Assembly: GCF_003402535.2 (NCBI RefSeq)
Contig: NZ_AP025171.1
Location: forward strand, 1,860,001 to 1,924,000
Reading direction: 5' to 3'
Length of the DNA stretch: 64,000 nucleotides
DNA from: Cupriavidus sp. P-10
Lineage (GTDB): Bacteria; Pseudomonadota; Gammaproteobacteria; Burkholderiales; Burkholderiaceae
The translations under genes were made by a program, and so were the position numbers. Below, in pieces: positions 54,496 through 63,532 of the stretch. The notes under the pieces were generated by a model. It saw nothing but the letters and a program-made list of their open reading frames with translations. It searched no databases and was not told where the DNA came from. Every line of letters begins with the position of its first letter. The stretch's first letter is position 1.

Positions 54496-55332
54496 TCAGC
54501 GCAGGTGCCGGGGAGCAGCCTTGCCGGAAACCCGCAAGCGCCGCCACAGCAGCACCGGCAGCCGCACCAGGCAACCCGCCAGCAGCCGCAGGTGCATTCC
54601 CGTCAGCAGCAGGTTGTCACGCAGGTAGCGGAAGTGCGAGACGCCGCCTTCGCCCCGCGCAAAATAGCGGACCGGCGCGGCCACGTTGATCGGGCGGACA
54701 CCACGCCAGCACAGGCGGACCGCCGCTTCGGGATCGAAGTCGAAGCGGCGCATCCAGTGCGTCTCGCGCATTACCGCGCGCAGTGGCGCGATGGGGTAGA
54801 CGCGGAAACCATAGAGCGAATCGCCGATCCCGGCCCACAGTGTCTCGACATCGGTCCAGAAATTGGACATGCGCCGCCAGTAGACCCGTTCGCGGGGAGC
54901 ACTGGCGTCAAATACCGGGCGGCCCAGCACCATCGCGTCCGGCTCGCGCTGCGAGATGGCCATGAACTCGGCGATCAGGTGGGCGGGGTGCTGGCCGTCC
55001 GAATCCATGACCAGCACATGGGTGAAGCCTTCGGCCGCCGCGGCTTCGATGCCGTGCAGCACAGCCGCTCCCTTGCCCTGGTTGGTGGGCAATGCCAGCA
55101 CGCGCAGCGCGGGGTCGGCGGCGGCTTCGGCCTGCAACCAGTGTTCGCTGCCGTCGGTGCTGCCATCGACCACAACCCACACTGGAGCCCAGGCGGCGCG
55201 CGCCGCCTGCAGCGTGCCGCGCAGGCGCGTGCCGGGGTTGTAACTGGGGATCAGAACCAGATGGGAACGCTGCGCTGCATCGGCGTCGGCGTCGGGAGCG
55301 GACGCCGGGTGCGGCGTGGCATGCTGGGGCAT
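54496..55332 (-). CDS. Glycosyltransferase family 2 protein
   Basis: 278 residues from the ATG at 55332 (MPQHATPHPASAPD). GT-A fold: VLIPSYNPGTRLRGTL, VWVVVDGSTDGSE, NQGKGAAVLHGIEAA, VLVMDSDGQHPAHLIAEFM (DxD) and WTDVETLWAGIGDSLYGFRV. A C-terminal helix near LLLTGMHLRLLAGC may associate with the membrane. It lies 28 bp after the ACP gene on the same strand. GT2-type and acyltransferase genes are common in aryl-polyene clusters, where they link the polyene to a lipid or glycan anchor. Confidence 0.85.
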   Translation of the reverse strand: MPQHATPHPASAPDADADAAQRSHLVLIPSYNPGTRLRGTLQAARAAWAPVWVVVDGSTDGSEHWLQAEAAADPALRVLALPTNQGKGAAVLHGIEAAAAEGFTHVLVMDSDGQHPAHLIAEFMAISQREPDAMVLGRPVFDASAPRERVYWRRMSNFWTDVETLWAGIGDSLYGFRVYPIAPLRAVMRETHWMRRFDFDPEAAVRLCWRGVRPINVAAPVRYFARGEGGVSHFRYLRDNLLLTGMHLRLLAGCLVRLPVLLWRRLRVSGKAAPRHLR

Positions 55333-55360
55333 GTCGCGCTCGGGTTCCCGGATAGCGTGC

Positions 55361-55621
55361 TCAGCTGGCGCGCTGCGCCGCGACGTAGGCGGCGAGGCTG
55401 CCGAGCGACGCGAAAATGGTCTTGTTGTCGGGGTTGTCCGAACGCAGTTCGACCCCGTACTTGCGCGACACCAGCAGGGCAATCTCCAGGATGTCGATGG
55501 AGTCCAGCCCGAAGCCTTCGCCATAAAGCGGCGTCTCGGCAGTGACGTCCTCCAGCCGCAGGTCTGCGATGTCAAGTTCGTCGATGATCAGGCGGGCGAG
55601 TTCGGTTTCGAGTTCGGTCAT
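55361..55621 (-). CDS. Acyl carrier protein
   Basis: 86 residues from ATG 55621. Four-helix ACP pattern with the phosphopantetheine Ser at residue 41 in GFGLDSIDILEIALLV (DSxD variant of the usual DSL). ETPLYGEGFGLDSIDILE is typical of the ACPs of aryl-polyene and dialkylresorcinol clusters rather than primary-metabolism AcpP. Weak Shine-Dalgarno. First gene of the minus-strand pair with GT2, divergent from the ligase cluster. Confidence 0.9.
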   Translation of the reverse strand: MTELETELARLIIDELDIADLRLEDVTAETPLYGEGFGLDSIDILEIALLVSRKYGVELRSDNPDNKTIFASLGSLAAYVAAQRAS

Positions 55622-55895
55622 GTTGCAAGAGAGGGGCCGCCGCGGCACGCTGCCGGGCCGGATCGTCCCGGCGCGCCGTGGGGGCCAGCCGATGCTACCA
55701 AAGGCCCCGGTGGCGGGCTAGCCGAGAGAACTTTGGTAACAACATCAGCAGGGCTTTGGGGAATCCTGGCACCGCGTACAGGGTCTTTTAAGGTATAAAG
55801 CGTTCGCTTCGCAGCCCGACGCACGGTCAGCGGGCCCAGGTCCCGCTGACGTAAAGGGGCCGTAAAGGTACCGCGCGAAGCGCCGTTTGCTACAC

Positions 55896-56708
55896 ATGAT
55901 AACGACACCAATGATGTCCTCGAGCCAACCTTCTTCACACCACGCCCGCGCCCGGCCCGTCAAGGACGCGCGGACCACTGCGACTGGCACGCCGCAGGCT
56001 CCGGCCGTGGGCCGCGGCCGCGGTTGGCTCGCGGGGGTCGCCGGGTTCGTCGCCTACGAATGCGGGCTGCATTATGCCGCCCATCGGCCGGGAGCAGAAG
56101 TCGCCGCATTGTTCCTGGGTGTCCTCCCGTTCCTTGCGCTTGGTTTCCTGGCCGCGCTACGCACGGCCGGGCGCAAGCCGGCGCTGTTTGCCCTGGTCGC
56201 CGCGTGCGCGGCGCTCTGGCTCTGGCGTGCCCCGCTGTCGCACCATTTCGGCTGGACTTACCTGCTGCAGCACGCCGGCGTCAACGTCGCGCTTGGCGTG
56301 ATGTTCGGCCTGACCTTGCGCGACGGCCGCACGCCGCTGTGTGCACAGATCGCCGCGGCGCTGCATGGCGACCTGACGCCGGCGCACGCCCGCTATGCAC
56401 GGCGCGTGACGCAGGGCTGGACCCTGTTCTTCGCCGCCATGGCCGGCGCGTCCACGCTGCTGTTCGTGCTGGCCCCGGTGGCAACGTGGTCGAACTTCGC
56501 CAACCTCGGCACGCCTTTGCTGATCGCCGCGATGTTCGCTGCCGAGGCGGCATGCCGCCGCATCGCCTTCCCCGACATGCGCCATGGCGGCCTGCTCGAT
56601 GCGGTGCATGGCTACCGCGCCGTAATGGCGGCCCGGGCGGCCCGGGCAGCCCGGGCGGCCCGGGCCTCCCGCGCCGTGACCCCGGCCGCCACCGGGATGC
56701 CGCGCTGA
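55896..56708 (+). CDS. Membrane protein of aryl-polyene-type clusters (COG4648-like)
   Basis: About 270 residues; the start is uncertain (TTG 55887, ATG 55896, 55911 or 55914; none has a clear Shine-Dalgarno). About six hydrophobic helices (for example VAALFLGVLPFLALGFLAAL and PALFALVAACAALWLW), then HAGVNVALGVMFGLTL, TLRDGRTPLC and ARYARRVTQGWTLFFAAMAG. Ends in an Ala/Arg repeat. Proteins of this type occur in aryl-polyene clusters next to the ligase gene, role unknown. The 274 bp before it carries the divergent promoters of the two arms; no gene is seen there. Confidence 0.65.
   Translation: MITTPMMSSSQPSSHHARARPVKDARTTATGTPQAPAVGRGRGWLAGVAGFVAYECGLHYAAHRPGAEVAALFLGVLPFLALGFLAALRTAGRKPALFALVAACAALWLWRAPLSHHFGWTYLLQHAGVNVALGVMFGLTLRDGRTPLCAQIAAALHGDLTPAHARYARRVTQGWTLFFAAMAGASTLLFVLAPVATWSNFANLGTPLLIAAMFAAEAACRRIAFPDMRHGGLLDAVHGYRAVMAARAARAARAARASRAVTPAATGMPR
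56628..56663 (+). repeat. 9-bp tandem repeat (four copies)
   Basis: GCGGCCCGG repeated four times (one base differs in the third), encoding Ala-Ala-Arg repeats near the C-terminus of the membrane protein. A likely site of slippage. Confidence 0.75.
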
Positions 56709-56730
56709 CGCGCGCCGCACCGCATCCGCC

Positions 56731-58452
56731 ATGACTGCGATCCCGCTCGTCGCGCACACCTCCCCTGCCGCCATCCTCGCGTGGGTGCAGGGCCGGCCCG
56801 TCACCATGGGCAGGTTCCTGGCCGACGTGGCACAGCTTGCCGCCGCGCTGCCGGCCGGCGGCCATGTCTTCAACGCCTGCACCGACCGCTACCATTTCAC
56901 CGTCGGCCTGTGCGCCGCGCTGCTGCGGGGCAAGGCCACGCTGCTGCCGTCGTCGCAAACCCCCGAGACGGTACGCCAGCTAAGCGCATTCGCGCCGGAC
57001 GTCTTTTGCCTGCAGGACCAGCCGGCCGCACCGATGGCGATGCCGGTGTTCGACTACCACGAGGGCCTTCCCGTGGCAGCGGTCTCGGATGCCGACGCAC
57101 GCGCCGATGTGCCGCTGATTCCTGCCGACCGGGTGCTGGCCTACGTCTTCACGTCCGGCTCGACCGGCACGCCGGTGCCCCACCGCAAGACCTGGGGCGC
57201 GATGGCCCGGGGCGCGCGTGCCGCGGCGCAACGGCTGGGCCTGGGCGACGGGCGCGAATGGACCCTGGTCGGCACAGTGCCGCCACAGCATATGTTCGGC
57301 CTCGAGGCCACCGTCATGCTGGCGCTGCAGGGCGGTGCCGCGCTGGCATCGGCACCGGCGTTCTATCCGGCTGACGTCCGCGACGCACTGGCCGCGGTGC
57401 CCGCGCCGCGCGCGCTGGTCAGCTCGCCGGTACACCTGCGCACTCTGGTGCAGGCGGACATGGCCATGCCGGCCGCCGACCTGATGCTGTGCGCCACCGC
57501 GCCGCTCGGCCGCGAGCTTGCGGCCGCGGCGGAAGCCCTGTTCCACGGCCCGCTGCGTGAAATCTACGGCAGCACCGAGACCGGCCAGCTTGCCACCCGC
57601 CGCACCGCGCAGGAAGACATCTGGACGCTGGTGCCCGGTGTCCGCCTGCTGCCGCGTGCGGCGGATGGCGGAGAAGACAATATGACATGGGCCGATGGCG
57701 GGCATATCGAACAACCGGTGCCGCTGGGCGATGCCATCGAACCGCTGGATGCCGGGCACTTCCTGCTGCACGGCCGCAAGGGCGACCTGCTCAATATCGC
57801 CGGCAAGCGCACCTCGCTGGGCTACCTTGACCACCAGCTCAATGCCATCGACGGCGTGCAGGACGGCGCTTTCTTCATGCCCGGCGACAGCCACGAAGGC
57901 GATGCACAGGGCCACGTGGTACGGCTGGTGGCAGCCGTCGTCGCGCCGGGCGTGGCGTCGGCCACGATCCTGCAGGCCCTGCGCGAGCGCATCGACCCGG
58001 CCTTCCTGCCGCGGCCACTGCTGTTCGCCGAACGCCTGCCGCGCAATGCCGCCGGCAAGCTGCCGCGCGACGCGCTGGCAGCGCTGGTGGCGCAGCTGTG
58101 CGGCGCCCGCGACGGCGCGCCCGCGCTGCCCGCCTTTGTCATCGACGCCGCCCACCCCGCCATGGCCGGCCATTTCCCCGGCAATCCGATCGTGCCCGGC
58201 GTGGTGCTGCTCGACCATGCCTTGCTGGCCCTCGGCTCAGCGCTGGGGCGGCCGCTGGTGCCCACACAGGCCGGGACCATCAAGTTCCTGAGCCCGGTGC
58301 GCCCCGGAGAACGGGTGGAGATCGAACACGACACCGAGCCAGCCACGGACGGCAGCGAACGCTTGCGCCTCACGCTGCGCAGCGCGGGACGCGAAGTGGC
58401 CAGCGGCACGCTGCAACTGCGCGGCTCCACGCCGGAGGGCGCGCCATGCTGA
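56731..58452 (+). CDS. Acyl-ACP/CoA ligase fused to hotdog dehydratase (ApeH-ApeI-like fusion)
   Basis: 573 residues. The N-terminal part (about 1-450) is an ANL adenylating enzyme: FTSGSTGTPVPHRKTWG (P-loop), YGSTETGQLATRR and LLHGRKGDLLNIAGKRTSLG. The last about 120 residues form a hotdog fold: HPAMAGHFPGNPIVPGVVLL (the H-F-P-G...P-G motif of FabA/FabZ-type dehydratases) and TIKFLSPVRPGERVEIEHD. In E. coli aryl polyene clusters these are separate genes (ApeH and ApeI). It probably loads the aromatic starter and shortens or dehydrates the growing chain. Seven-base overlap with the next gene. Confidence 0.85.
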   Translation: MTAIPLVAHTSPAAILAWVQGRPVTMGRFLADVAQLAAALPAGGHVFNACTDRYHFTVGLCAALLRGKATLLPSSQTPETVRQLSAFAPDVFCLQDQPAAPMAMPVFDYHEGLPVAAVSDADARADVPLIPADRVLAYVFTSGSTGTPVPHRKTWGAMARGARAAAQRLGLGDGREWTLVGTVPPQHMFGLEATVMLALQGGAALASAPAFYPADVRDALAAVPAPRALVSSPVHLRTLVQADMAMPAADLMLCATAPLGRELAAAAEALFHGPLREIYGSTETGQLATRRTAQEDIWTLVPGVRLLPRAADGGEDNMTWADGGHIEQPVPLGDAIEPLDAGHFLLHGRKGDLLNIAGKRTSLGYLDHQLNAIDGVQDGAFFMPGDSHEGDAQGHVVRLVAAVVAPGVASATILQALRERIDPAFLPRPLLFAERLPRNAAGKLPRDALAALVAQLCGARDGAPALPAFVIDAAHPAMAGHFPGNPIVPGVVLLDHALLALGSALGRPLVPTQAGTIKFLSPVRPGERVEIEHDTEPATDGSERLRLTLRSAGREVASGTLQLRGSTPEGAPC

Positions 58453-59423
58453 CCTGGCTGTGGAAACGGCAGGCGCCGGTGGCGACCACGGACTGGTCCC
58501 GGCGCGAAGAACGCAGCAACATCCCGCTGCTGCGCATCATGACGTGGATCTCGCTGGCGCTGGGCCGGCCGTTCGGGCGCGTGGTGCTGCGCTTTATCGC
58601 AGCCTATTTCACGCTGTTCTCGCCAGCGGCGCGCCATGCCTCGCGCGCCTACCTGGACCGGGCGCTGGGCCGCGAGGCCAACTGGATCGACGGCTACCGG
58701 CATGTGTTCACCTTTGCCTCGACCATCCACGACCGCATCTACCTGCTCAACAGCCGCTTCGACCTGTTCGACATCCGCCTGCATGGCGAAGGCTTGCTTG
58801 AAGCCGCCATGGCGCGCGGCCGCGGCGCGATCCTGCTGGGCGCGCACCTGGGCAGCTTCGAGGTCGTGCGCGCACTCGGCCGGCAGCATCCGGACATGGA
58901 AGTCGCCATCACCATGTACGAGGAAAACGCGCACAAGCTCAACGACGTGCTGCAGTCGATCAACCCCGCCATGCGCCAGGACGTGATCGCGCTGGGCCGC
59001 TTCGACACCATGCTGCGCGTGCGCGACTACCTCGACCGCGGCTACATGATCGGCATGCTGGCCGACCGCACCTTGTCGCAGCGCGCCACCGATCCGGTGC
59101 AGCAATGCGACTTCCTCGGCGCGCCCACCGGCTTTCCGACCGGGCCGCTGCGCATGGCCGCCATGCTGCGCCGGCCGGTATTCTTCATCACCGGGCTGTA
59201 TCGCGGCGGCAACCGCTACGATGTCCATTTCGTGCCGCTGGCGGACTTCTCGCAAACCGGGCGCGGCCAGCGCGAAGCCGCGGTGCAGTCGGCACTGGAC
59301 GGCTACGTGCGCCTGCTGGAGAAATTCAGCCGCAAGGCGCCGTACAACTGGTTCAACTTCTATGACTTCTGGCACGCCGGCCCGCCGCTGTCCGAGCAGC
59401 CGCCGCCGGGCAACGAGCCATGA
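58446..59423 (+). CDS. LpxL/HtrB-like lipid acyltransferase
   Basis: 325 residues. An N-terminal hydrophobic helix (about 40-60) anchors it in the inner membrane. Catalytic HxxxxE in LLGAHLGSFEVVRALGRQ (residues about 122-140), then MLADRTLSQRATDPVQQCDF and FPTGPLRMAAMLRRPVFFI. Related to lauroyl/myristoyl acyltransferases, but in this setting it more likely attaches the polyene acyl chain to its lipid or glycan carrier. Overlaps the ligase gene before it by 7 bp and the LolA-like gene after it by ATGA. Confidence 0.86.
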   Translation: MLTWLWKRQAPVATTDWSRREERSNIPLLRIMTWISLALGRPFGRVVLRFIAAYFTLFSPAARHASRAYLDRALGREANWIDGYRHVFTFASTIHDRIYLLNSRFDLFDIRLHGEGLLEAAMARGRGAILLGAHLGSFEVVRALGRQHPDMEVAITMYEENAHKLNDVLQSINPAMRQDVIALGRFDTMLRVRDYLDRGYMIGMLADRTLSQRATDPVQQCDFLGAPTGFPTGPLRMAAMLRRPVFFITGLYRGGNRYDVHFVPLADFSQTGRGQREAAVQSALDGYVRLLEKFSRKAPYNWFNFYDFWHAGPPLSEQPPPGNEP

Positions 59424-60121
59424 GCCATGACTTCCCGAGCGTTTTGAAAGCCTTCAACCCTGACCCGATCTTTTCCGCCAGGCGCCTGGCACGTCCGCTG
59501 CTGCCTTTGCTGCTGCCCTTGCTGATGGCAGGCGCTGCGTTCGGCATCGCGATGCCAGCCAGCGCCGCGGCACCCTCGCCAGCCGCGCCTGCCGCGGGAC
59601 AGGCAGCACCCGCCTTCGGCGTCGACCAGCTGATGTCCACGCTGGCGCAGCGCAAATCGGGCCGGGTCCGCTTCACCGAGACCAAGTACATAGCGATGCT
59701 GGCCAAGCCGGTGCAGTCTTCCGGCGAACTGCTCTTCACCGCACCAGACCACCTGGAGAAGCGCACTCTATCGCCCAAGGCCGAAAACATGGTGCTCGAC
59801 GGCGACATGCTGACGGTGGAACGCGACGGCAAGCGTTTCACCATGCCGCTGCAGAACTACCCAGAGCTGGCGGCCTTTATCGAAAGCATCCGCGGCACGC
59901 TCGCCGGCAACCGCCACACGCTGGAGCGCTACTACAAGCTCGGCCTCGAAGGCCGTGCCAGCCGCTGGACCTTGACGCTGACGCCGGCGGACTCGCGCAT
60001 GGCGGCGGTCGTCAGCCAGGTGCGCATCGACGGCACCCAGGATGCGCTGGACCGCGTCGAGATCCGCCAGGCCGACGGCGACCGCTCCGTGATGACGATC
60101 CGCCCCGCCGGCCGCCCATGA
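59420..60121 (+). CDS. LolA-like outer-membrane lipoprotein carrier protein
   Basis: 233 residues. A long N-terminal signal (residues 20-50, LLPLLLPLLMAGAAFGIA then MPASAAA). LolA fold core: GVDQLMSTLAQRKSGRVRFT, ELLFTAPDHLEKRTLSPKAE, ENMVLDGDMLTVERDGKRFT and LAGNRHTLERYYKLGLEGRA. Aryl-polyene clusters encode a dedicated LolA-like chaperone, presumably to carry the lipid-linked product across the periplasm. ATGA overlaps on both sides. Confidence 0.88.
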   Translation: MSHDFPSVLKAFNPDPIFSARRLARPLLPLLLPLLMAGAAFGIAMPASAAAPSPAAPAAGQAAPAFGVDQLMSTLAQRKSGRVRFTETKYIAMLAKPVQSSGELLFTAPDHLEKRTLSPKAENMVLDGDMLTVERDGKRFTMPLQNYPELAAFIESIRGTLAGNRHTLERYYKLGLEGRASRWTLTLTPADSRMAAVVSQVRIDGTQDALDRVEIRQADGDRSVMTIRPAGRP

Positions 60122-62601
60122 GCGCAGCCCCCAACACCCCTCCCTCGCCCCCCTCGCCCCCCTCGGCACCGCGGCGCTTCACGCTGCCCGGCGCGCGCCT
60201 GGCGCTGGCGCTGTGGCTGGTCGCGCTGCTGGCGTGCGCGGCGGTCATCAGCCGCACCAGCTTCACCGCCGACCTGTCCGCCTTCCTGCCGCGGCTGCCC
60301 AGCGCCGAGCAGCAGTTGCTGGTCAGCCAGCTGCGCGACGGGCTGGTGTCGCGGCTGATCCTGGTCGGTATCGAAGGCGGCGACGCCGATGGCCGCGCCG
60401 CGGTCTCGCGCTCGATGGCGGCGCAGTTGCGGCGCGATCCGCGCTTCACCGCGATCCAGAACGGCGAGCCGTTGAACCAGGACGCCGACCGCAAGTACGT
60501 CTACGGACACCGTTACCTGCTCAGCCCGGCGGTCACGCCGGAGCGCTTCAGCGAGCACGGCCTGGCGCGCGCCGTGAATGATTCATTCGAGCTGCTGGCC
60601 TCGTCGGCCGGCCTCTTCACCAAGGCGCTGCTGCCGCGCGATCCCACCGGCGAGGTCGCGGCGATGCTGACGCAGCTCGACGCCGGCCAGCGCCCGCCGC
60701 TGCATGCCGGCGCCTGGGCCTCGCGCGACGGCAAGCGCGCGGTGCTGCTGGCGCAGAGCGCGGCCGCGGGTTCGGACACGGATGCACAGGCGCAGGCCAT
60801 CGACGCGATCCGCGATGCCTTTGCCAAGGCCGCGGCTAACGGCCCTTACCAGCTCGCGATGACCGGCCCCGGCGTCTTCTCCGTCCAGTCGCGCGACACC
60901 ATCCGGCACGACGTCGAGCGCCTGTCGACCATCGGCGTGGCCATCATCGTCACGCTGCTGCTGGCGGTCTACCGTTCGGTGCCGCTGCTGGTGCTGGGAC
61001 TGGTGCCGGTGCTGAGCGGCGCGCTGGCCGGCATCGCCGCGGTCAGCCTGGGTTTTGGCGGCACCGTGCACGGGCTCACGCTGGGTTTCGGCACCACGCT
61101 GATCGGCGAGGCGGTCGATTATTCGATCTACCTGTTCGTGCAGTCGGCGCAATACACGCGCAACGGCCAGCGCGACAACCGCGCCTGGCTGGGCGGGTTC
61201 TGGCCCACGGTGCGGCTGGGCGTGCTGACCTCGGTCTGCGGCTTTGCCTCGCTGCTGCTGTCGGGCTTTCCGGGACTGGCGCAGCTCGGGCTGTATTCGA
61301 TTGCCGGCCTCGCGACCGCCGCACTGGTGACGCGCTTCGTGCTGCCGCAGCTGGTGCCTGCCACGCTGCACCTGCGCGACGTGACACCGCTGGGGCGCCG
61401 CCTGGCGTGGCTGGCCGACCGCGCCCATCGGCTGCGCTGGCTGGTGCTGCTGCTGGTGGTCGCCGCGAGCGCCGTGCTGGCAACACATCGCGGCACCCTG
61501 TGGGGCCGCGAACTCGCCGCGCTGAGCCCGGTGCCGGCAAGCGACCAGGCTCTCGACGCCTCGCTGCGCGCCGACCTGGGCGCGCCCGACGTGCGCTTCC
61601 TGGTGGTGCTGTCCGGCCCCGACCAGGAAAGCGTGCTGCAAGGCGCGGAGCGCGTGGCCCGCGAACTCGACCCGCTGGTCGCGCAGAACTTTATCGGCGG
61701 CTACGAAACCCCGGCGCGCTACCTGCCCAGCGATGCCACCCAGCGCGCGCGCCAGGCCAGCCTGCCGCCGCCCACCGAACTGGCGCAGCGGCTGCGCGCG
61801 GCGATCGCCAGCCAGCCGGTGCGTGCCGACCTGTTCGCACCGTTCCTGGCCGAAGCCGAGCAGGCGCGCACCGGCCCTCTGCTGCGGCGTGAAGACCTGC
61901 GCGGCACCTCGATGGCACTGGCGGTCGATGCGCTGCTGGCGCATCGCGACGGGCGCTGGAGCGCGACGCTGCCACTGCGGGCCCCGGCCACGGCGGCGGC
62001 GCATGCCGGGCATGCCGGCGACGGCGTCGACAGCGCCGCGGTGCGCGCCGCGGTCGCCCGCGCCGACGTGCCCGATACGCTCTTCGTCGATCTGAAAGGC
62101 GAGTCCGATCGCCTCTACGGCGGCTACCTGCGCGAGGCACTGCTACTGTCGCTGGCGGGCCTGCTGGCCATCGTGGCGCTGCTGGCGATCGCGCTGCGCT
62201 CGCCGCGCCGCGTGGCGGCCACGGTACTGCCGCTGGCGGCCGCCGCGGTGGTGGTGCTGGGCGGGCTGGCGGCGCTCGGCCAGCCGCTGACGCTGCTGCA
62301 CCTGGTGGGGCTTTTGCTGCTGGTGGCGGTGGGCTCGAATTACGCGCTATTCTTCAACGGCGCGGCAGCGGGCCAGTCCGGCGCGGTCAATTCCCCGCAC
62401 ACGCTGGTCTCCCTGCTGCTCGCGAACCTGACGACGGTGGCTGCCTTCGGGCTGCTGGCGCTGTCGAGCCTGCCGCTGCTGCAGGCATTCGGCCTGACGG
62501 TCGGGCCTGGCGCCATCCTGGCTCTGTGGTTCTCGGCCATCCTGGCGCGCCCCTCGGCCGCCGGGACCGCTGCGACTGGACAGGCCGGGAGTACGTCATG
62601 A
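60118..62601 (+). CDS. MMPL/RND-family lipid exporter
   Basis: 827 residues, about 12 TM helices in two halves. First helix about residues 25-45, a large periplasmic domain, a five-helix block (about 270-420) with AVYRSVPLLVLGLVPVLSGA and TLGFGTTLIGEAVDYSIYLFV (the G-x-D-Y relay region), then the second half with ESDRLYGGYLREALLLSLAG and a last block near LLLVAVGSNYALFF. Matches the ApeM-type exporter of aryl polyene clusters. The N-terminus has a low-complexity Pro/Ser stretch PPSPPSPPSAP. ATGA overlaps with both neighbours. Confidence 0.9.
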   Translation: MSAAPNTPPSPPSPPSAPRRFTLPGARLALALWLVALLACAAVISRTSFTADLSAFLPRLPSAEQQLLVSQLRDGLVSRLILVGIEGGDADGRAAVSRSMAAQLRRDPRFTAIQNGEPLNQDADRKYVYGHRYLLSPAVTPERFSEHGLARAVNDSFELLASSAGLFTKALLPRDPTGEVAAMLTQLDAGQRPPLHAGAWASRDGKRAVLLAQSAAAGSDTDAQAQAIDAIRDAFAKAAANGPYQLAMTGPGVFSVQSRDTIRHDVERLSTIGVAIIVTLLLAVYRSVPLLVLGLVPVLSGALAGIAAVSLGFGGTVHGLTLGFGTTLIGEAVDYSIYLFVQSAQYTRNGQRDNRAWLGGFWPTVRLGVLTSVCGFASLLLSGFPGLAQLGLYSIAGLATAALVTRFVLPQLVPATLHLRDVTPLGRRLAWLADRAHRLRWLVLLLVVAASAVLATHRGTLWGRELAALSPVPASDQALDASLRADLGAPDVRFLVVLSGPDQESVLQGAERVARELDPLVAQNFIGGYETPARYLPSDATQRARQASLPPPTELAQRLRAAIASQPVRADLFAPFLAEAEQARTGPLLRREDLRGTSMALAVDALLAHRDGRWSATLPLRAPATAAAHAGHAGDGVDSAAVRAAVARADVPDTLFVDLKGESDRLYGGYLREALLLSLAGLLAIVALLAIALRSPRRVAATVLPLAAAAVVVLGGLAALGQPLTLLHLVGLLLLVAVGSNYALFFNGAAAGQSGAVNSPHTLVSLLLANLTTVAAFGLLALSSLPLLQAFGLTVGPGAILALWFSAILARPSAAGTAATGQAGSTS

Positions 62602-63482
62602 ACCGATTCTCCGCATCCGCCGGGGCCTTGCGCGACACACCGCCAAGCCGCCCCTGGCGCCCCACCCCGCTGCTCTATGGTGCCGCCGCGGTCCACGTGG
62701 CCGGCATCGGCGCCATGCTGGCGCATCCGGGCAGCATGATTCCAGCACTCGCAGGCATTGCAGCCACGCACGCGGCGCTGTGCGCCGGCGGCCTGTGGCC
62801 GCGCAGCACCTGGCTGGGGCCCAACCTGCTGCAGTTGCCGCCGACGGCACAGGATTGCGTGGCGCTGACCTTCGACGATGGCCCCAATCCGGCGCTGACG
62901 CCGCGCGTGCTCGACCTGCTCGACCAGCACGGCGCGCGCGCCACCTTCTTCTGCGTCGGCGAACGCGCAGCGGCGCATCCGGCGCTGGTGCGGGAGATCG
63001 TGCGCCGCGGCCATGCCGTGGAGAACCACAGCATGCATCACCGGCTGCACTTCTCCATCTTCGGGCCGGGCCGGATGCTGCGCGACATCAGCGCCGCCCA
63101 GCAGGTGCTGGGCGACATCACCGGGCAGGCGCCGCGCTTCTTCCGCGCGCCGGCGGGGCTGCGCAACCCGTTCCTGGAACCGGTGCTGTGCCGGCTCGGG
63201 CTGCAACTGGCGGCGTGGACGCGGCGCGGCTTCGATACCCGTTCCGGCGACATCGCGGCGCAAGTGTCCCGGCGCCTGACCGGCAAGCTCGCGGGCCGCG
63301 ACATCCTGCTGCTGCACGACGGCAATCCCGGCGTCGATCCCGCCGGCAATCCGCACTGCACCGCGGCACTGCCAGGCCTGCTTGCCGCCATCGACCGAGC
63401 GGGGCTGCGCTGCGTGACGCTGCGCGCAGCGGTGGAATCAGGGCATGCCGACAGCCGTACAGGACAGTCGCCGACAAGCTGA
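62598..63482 (+). CDS. Polysaccharide deacetylase (NodB-homology) family membrane protein
   Basis: 294 residues from ATG 62598, which overlaps the exporter stop (ATGA). Two to three N-terminal hydrophobic segments (about 25-65) are followed by a NodB domain: VALTFDDGPNPALTPRVL (catalytic DD), ATFFCVGERAAAHP, ENHSMHHRLHFS (metal HxxxH), PRFFRAPAGLRNPFLEP and LLLHDGN. All catalytic residues are present. A deacetylase is unusual inside an aryl-polyene-like run and may modify a sugar carried by the GT2-linked anchor; it could also be an unrelated insertion in the operon. Followed by a 50-bp gap. Confidence 0.84.
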   Translation: MNRFSASAGALRDTPPSRPWRPTPLLYGAAAVHVAGIGAMLAHPGSMIPALAGIAATHAALCAGGLWPRSTWLGPNLLQLPPTAQDCVALTFDDGPNPALTPRVLDLLDQHGARATFFCVGERAAAHPALVREIVRRGHAVENHSMHHRLHFSIFGPGRMLRDISAAQQVLGDITGQAPRFFRAPAGLRNPFLEPVLCRLGLQLAAWTRRGFDTRSGDIAAQVSRRLTGKLAGRDILLLHDGNPGVDPAGNPHCTAALPGLLAAIDRAGLRCVTLRAAVESGHADSRTGQSPTS

Positions 63483-63532
63483 CCGGCCCCGGCTTGTTAC
63501 AATTGGCCCACCCCACAAGATCGCCCAAAGCC

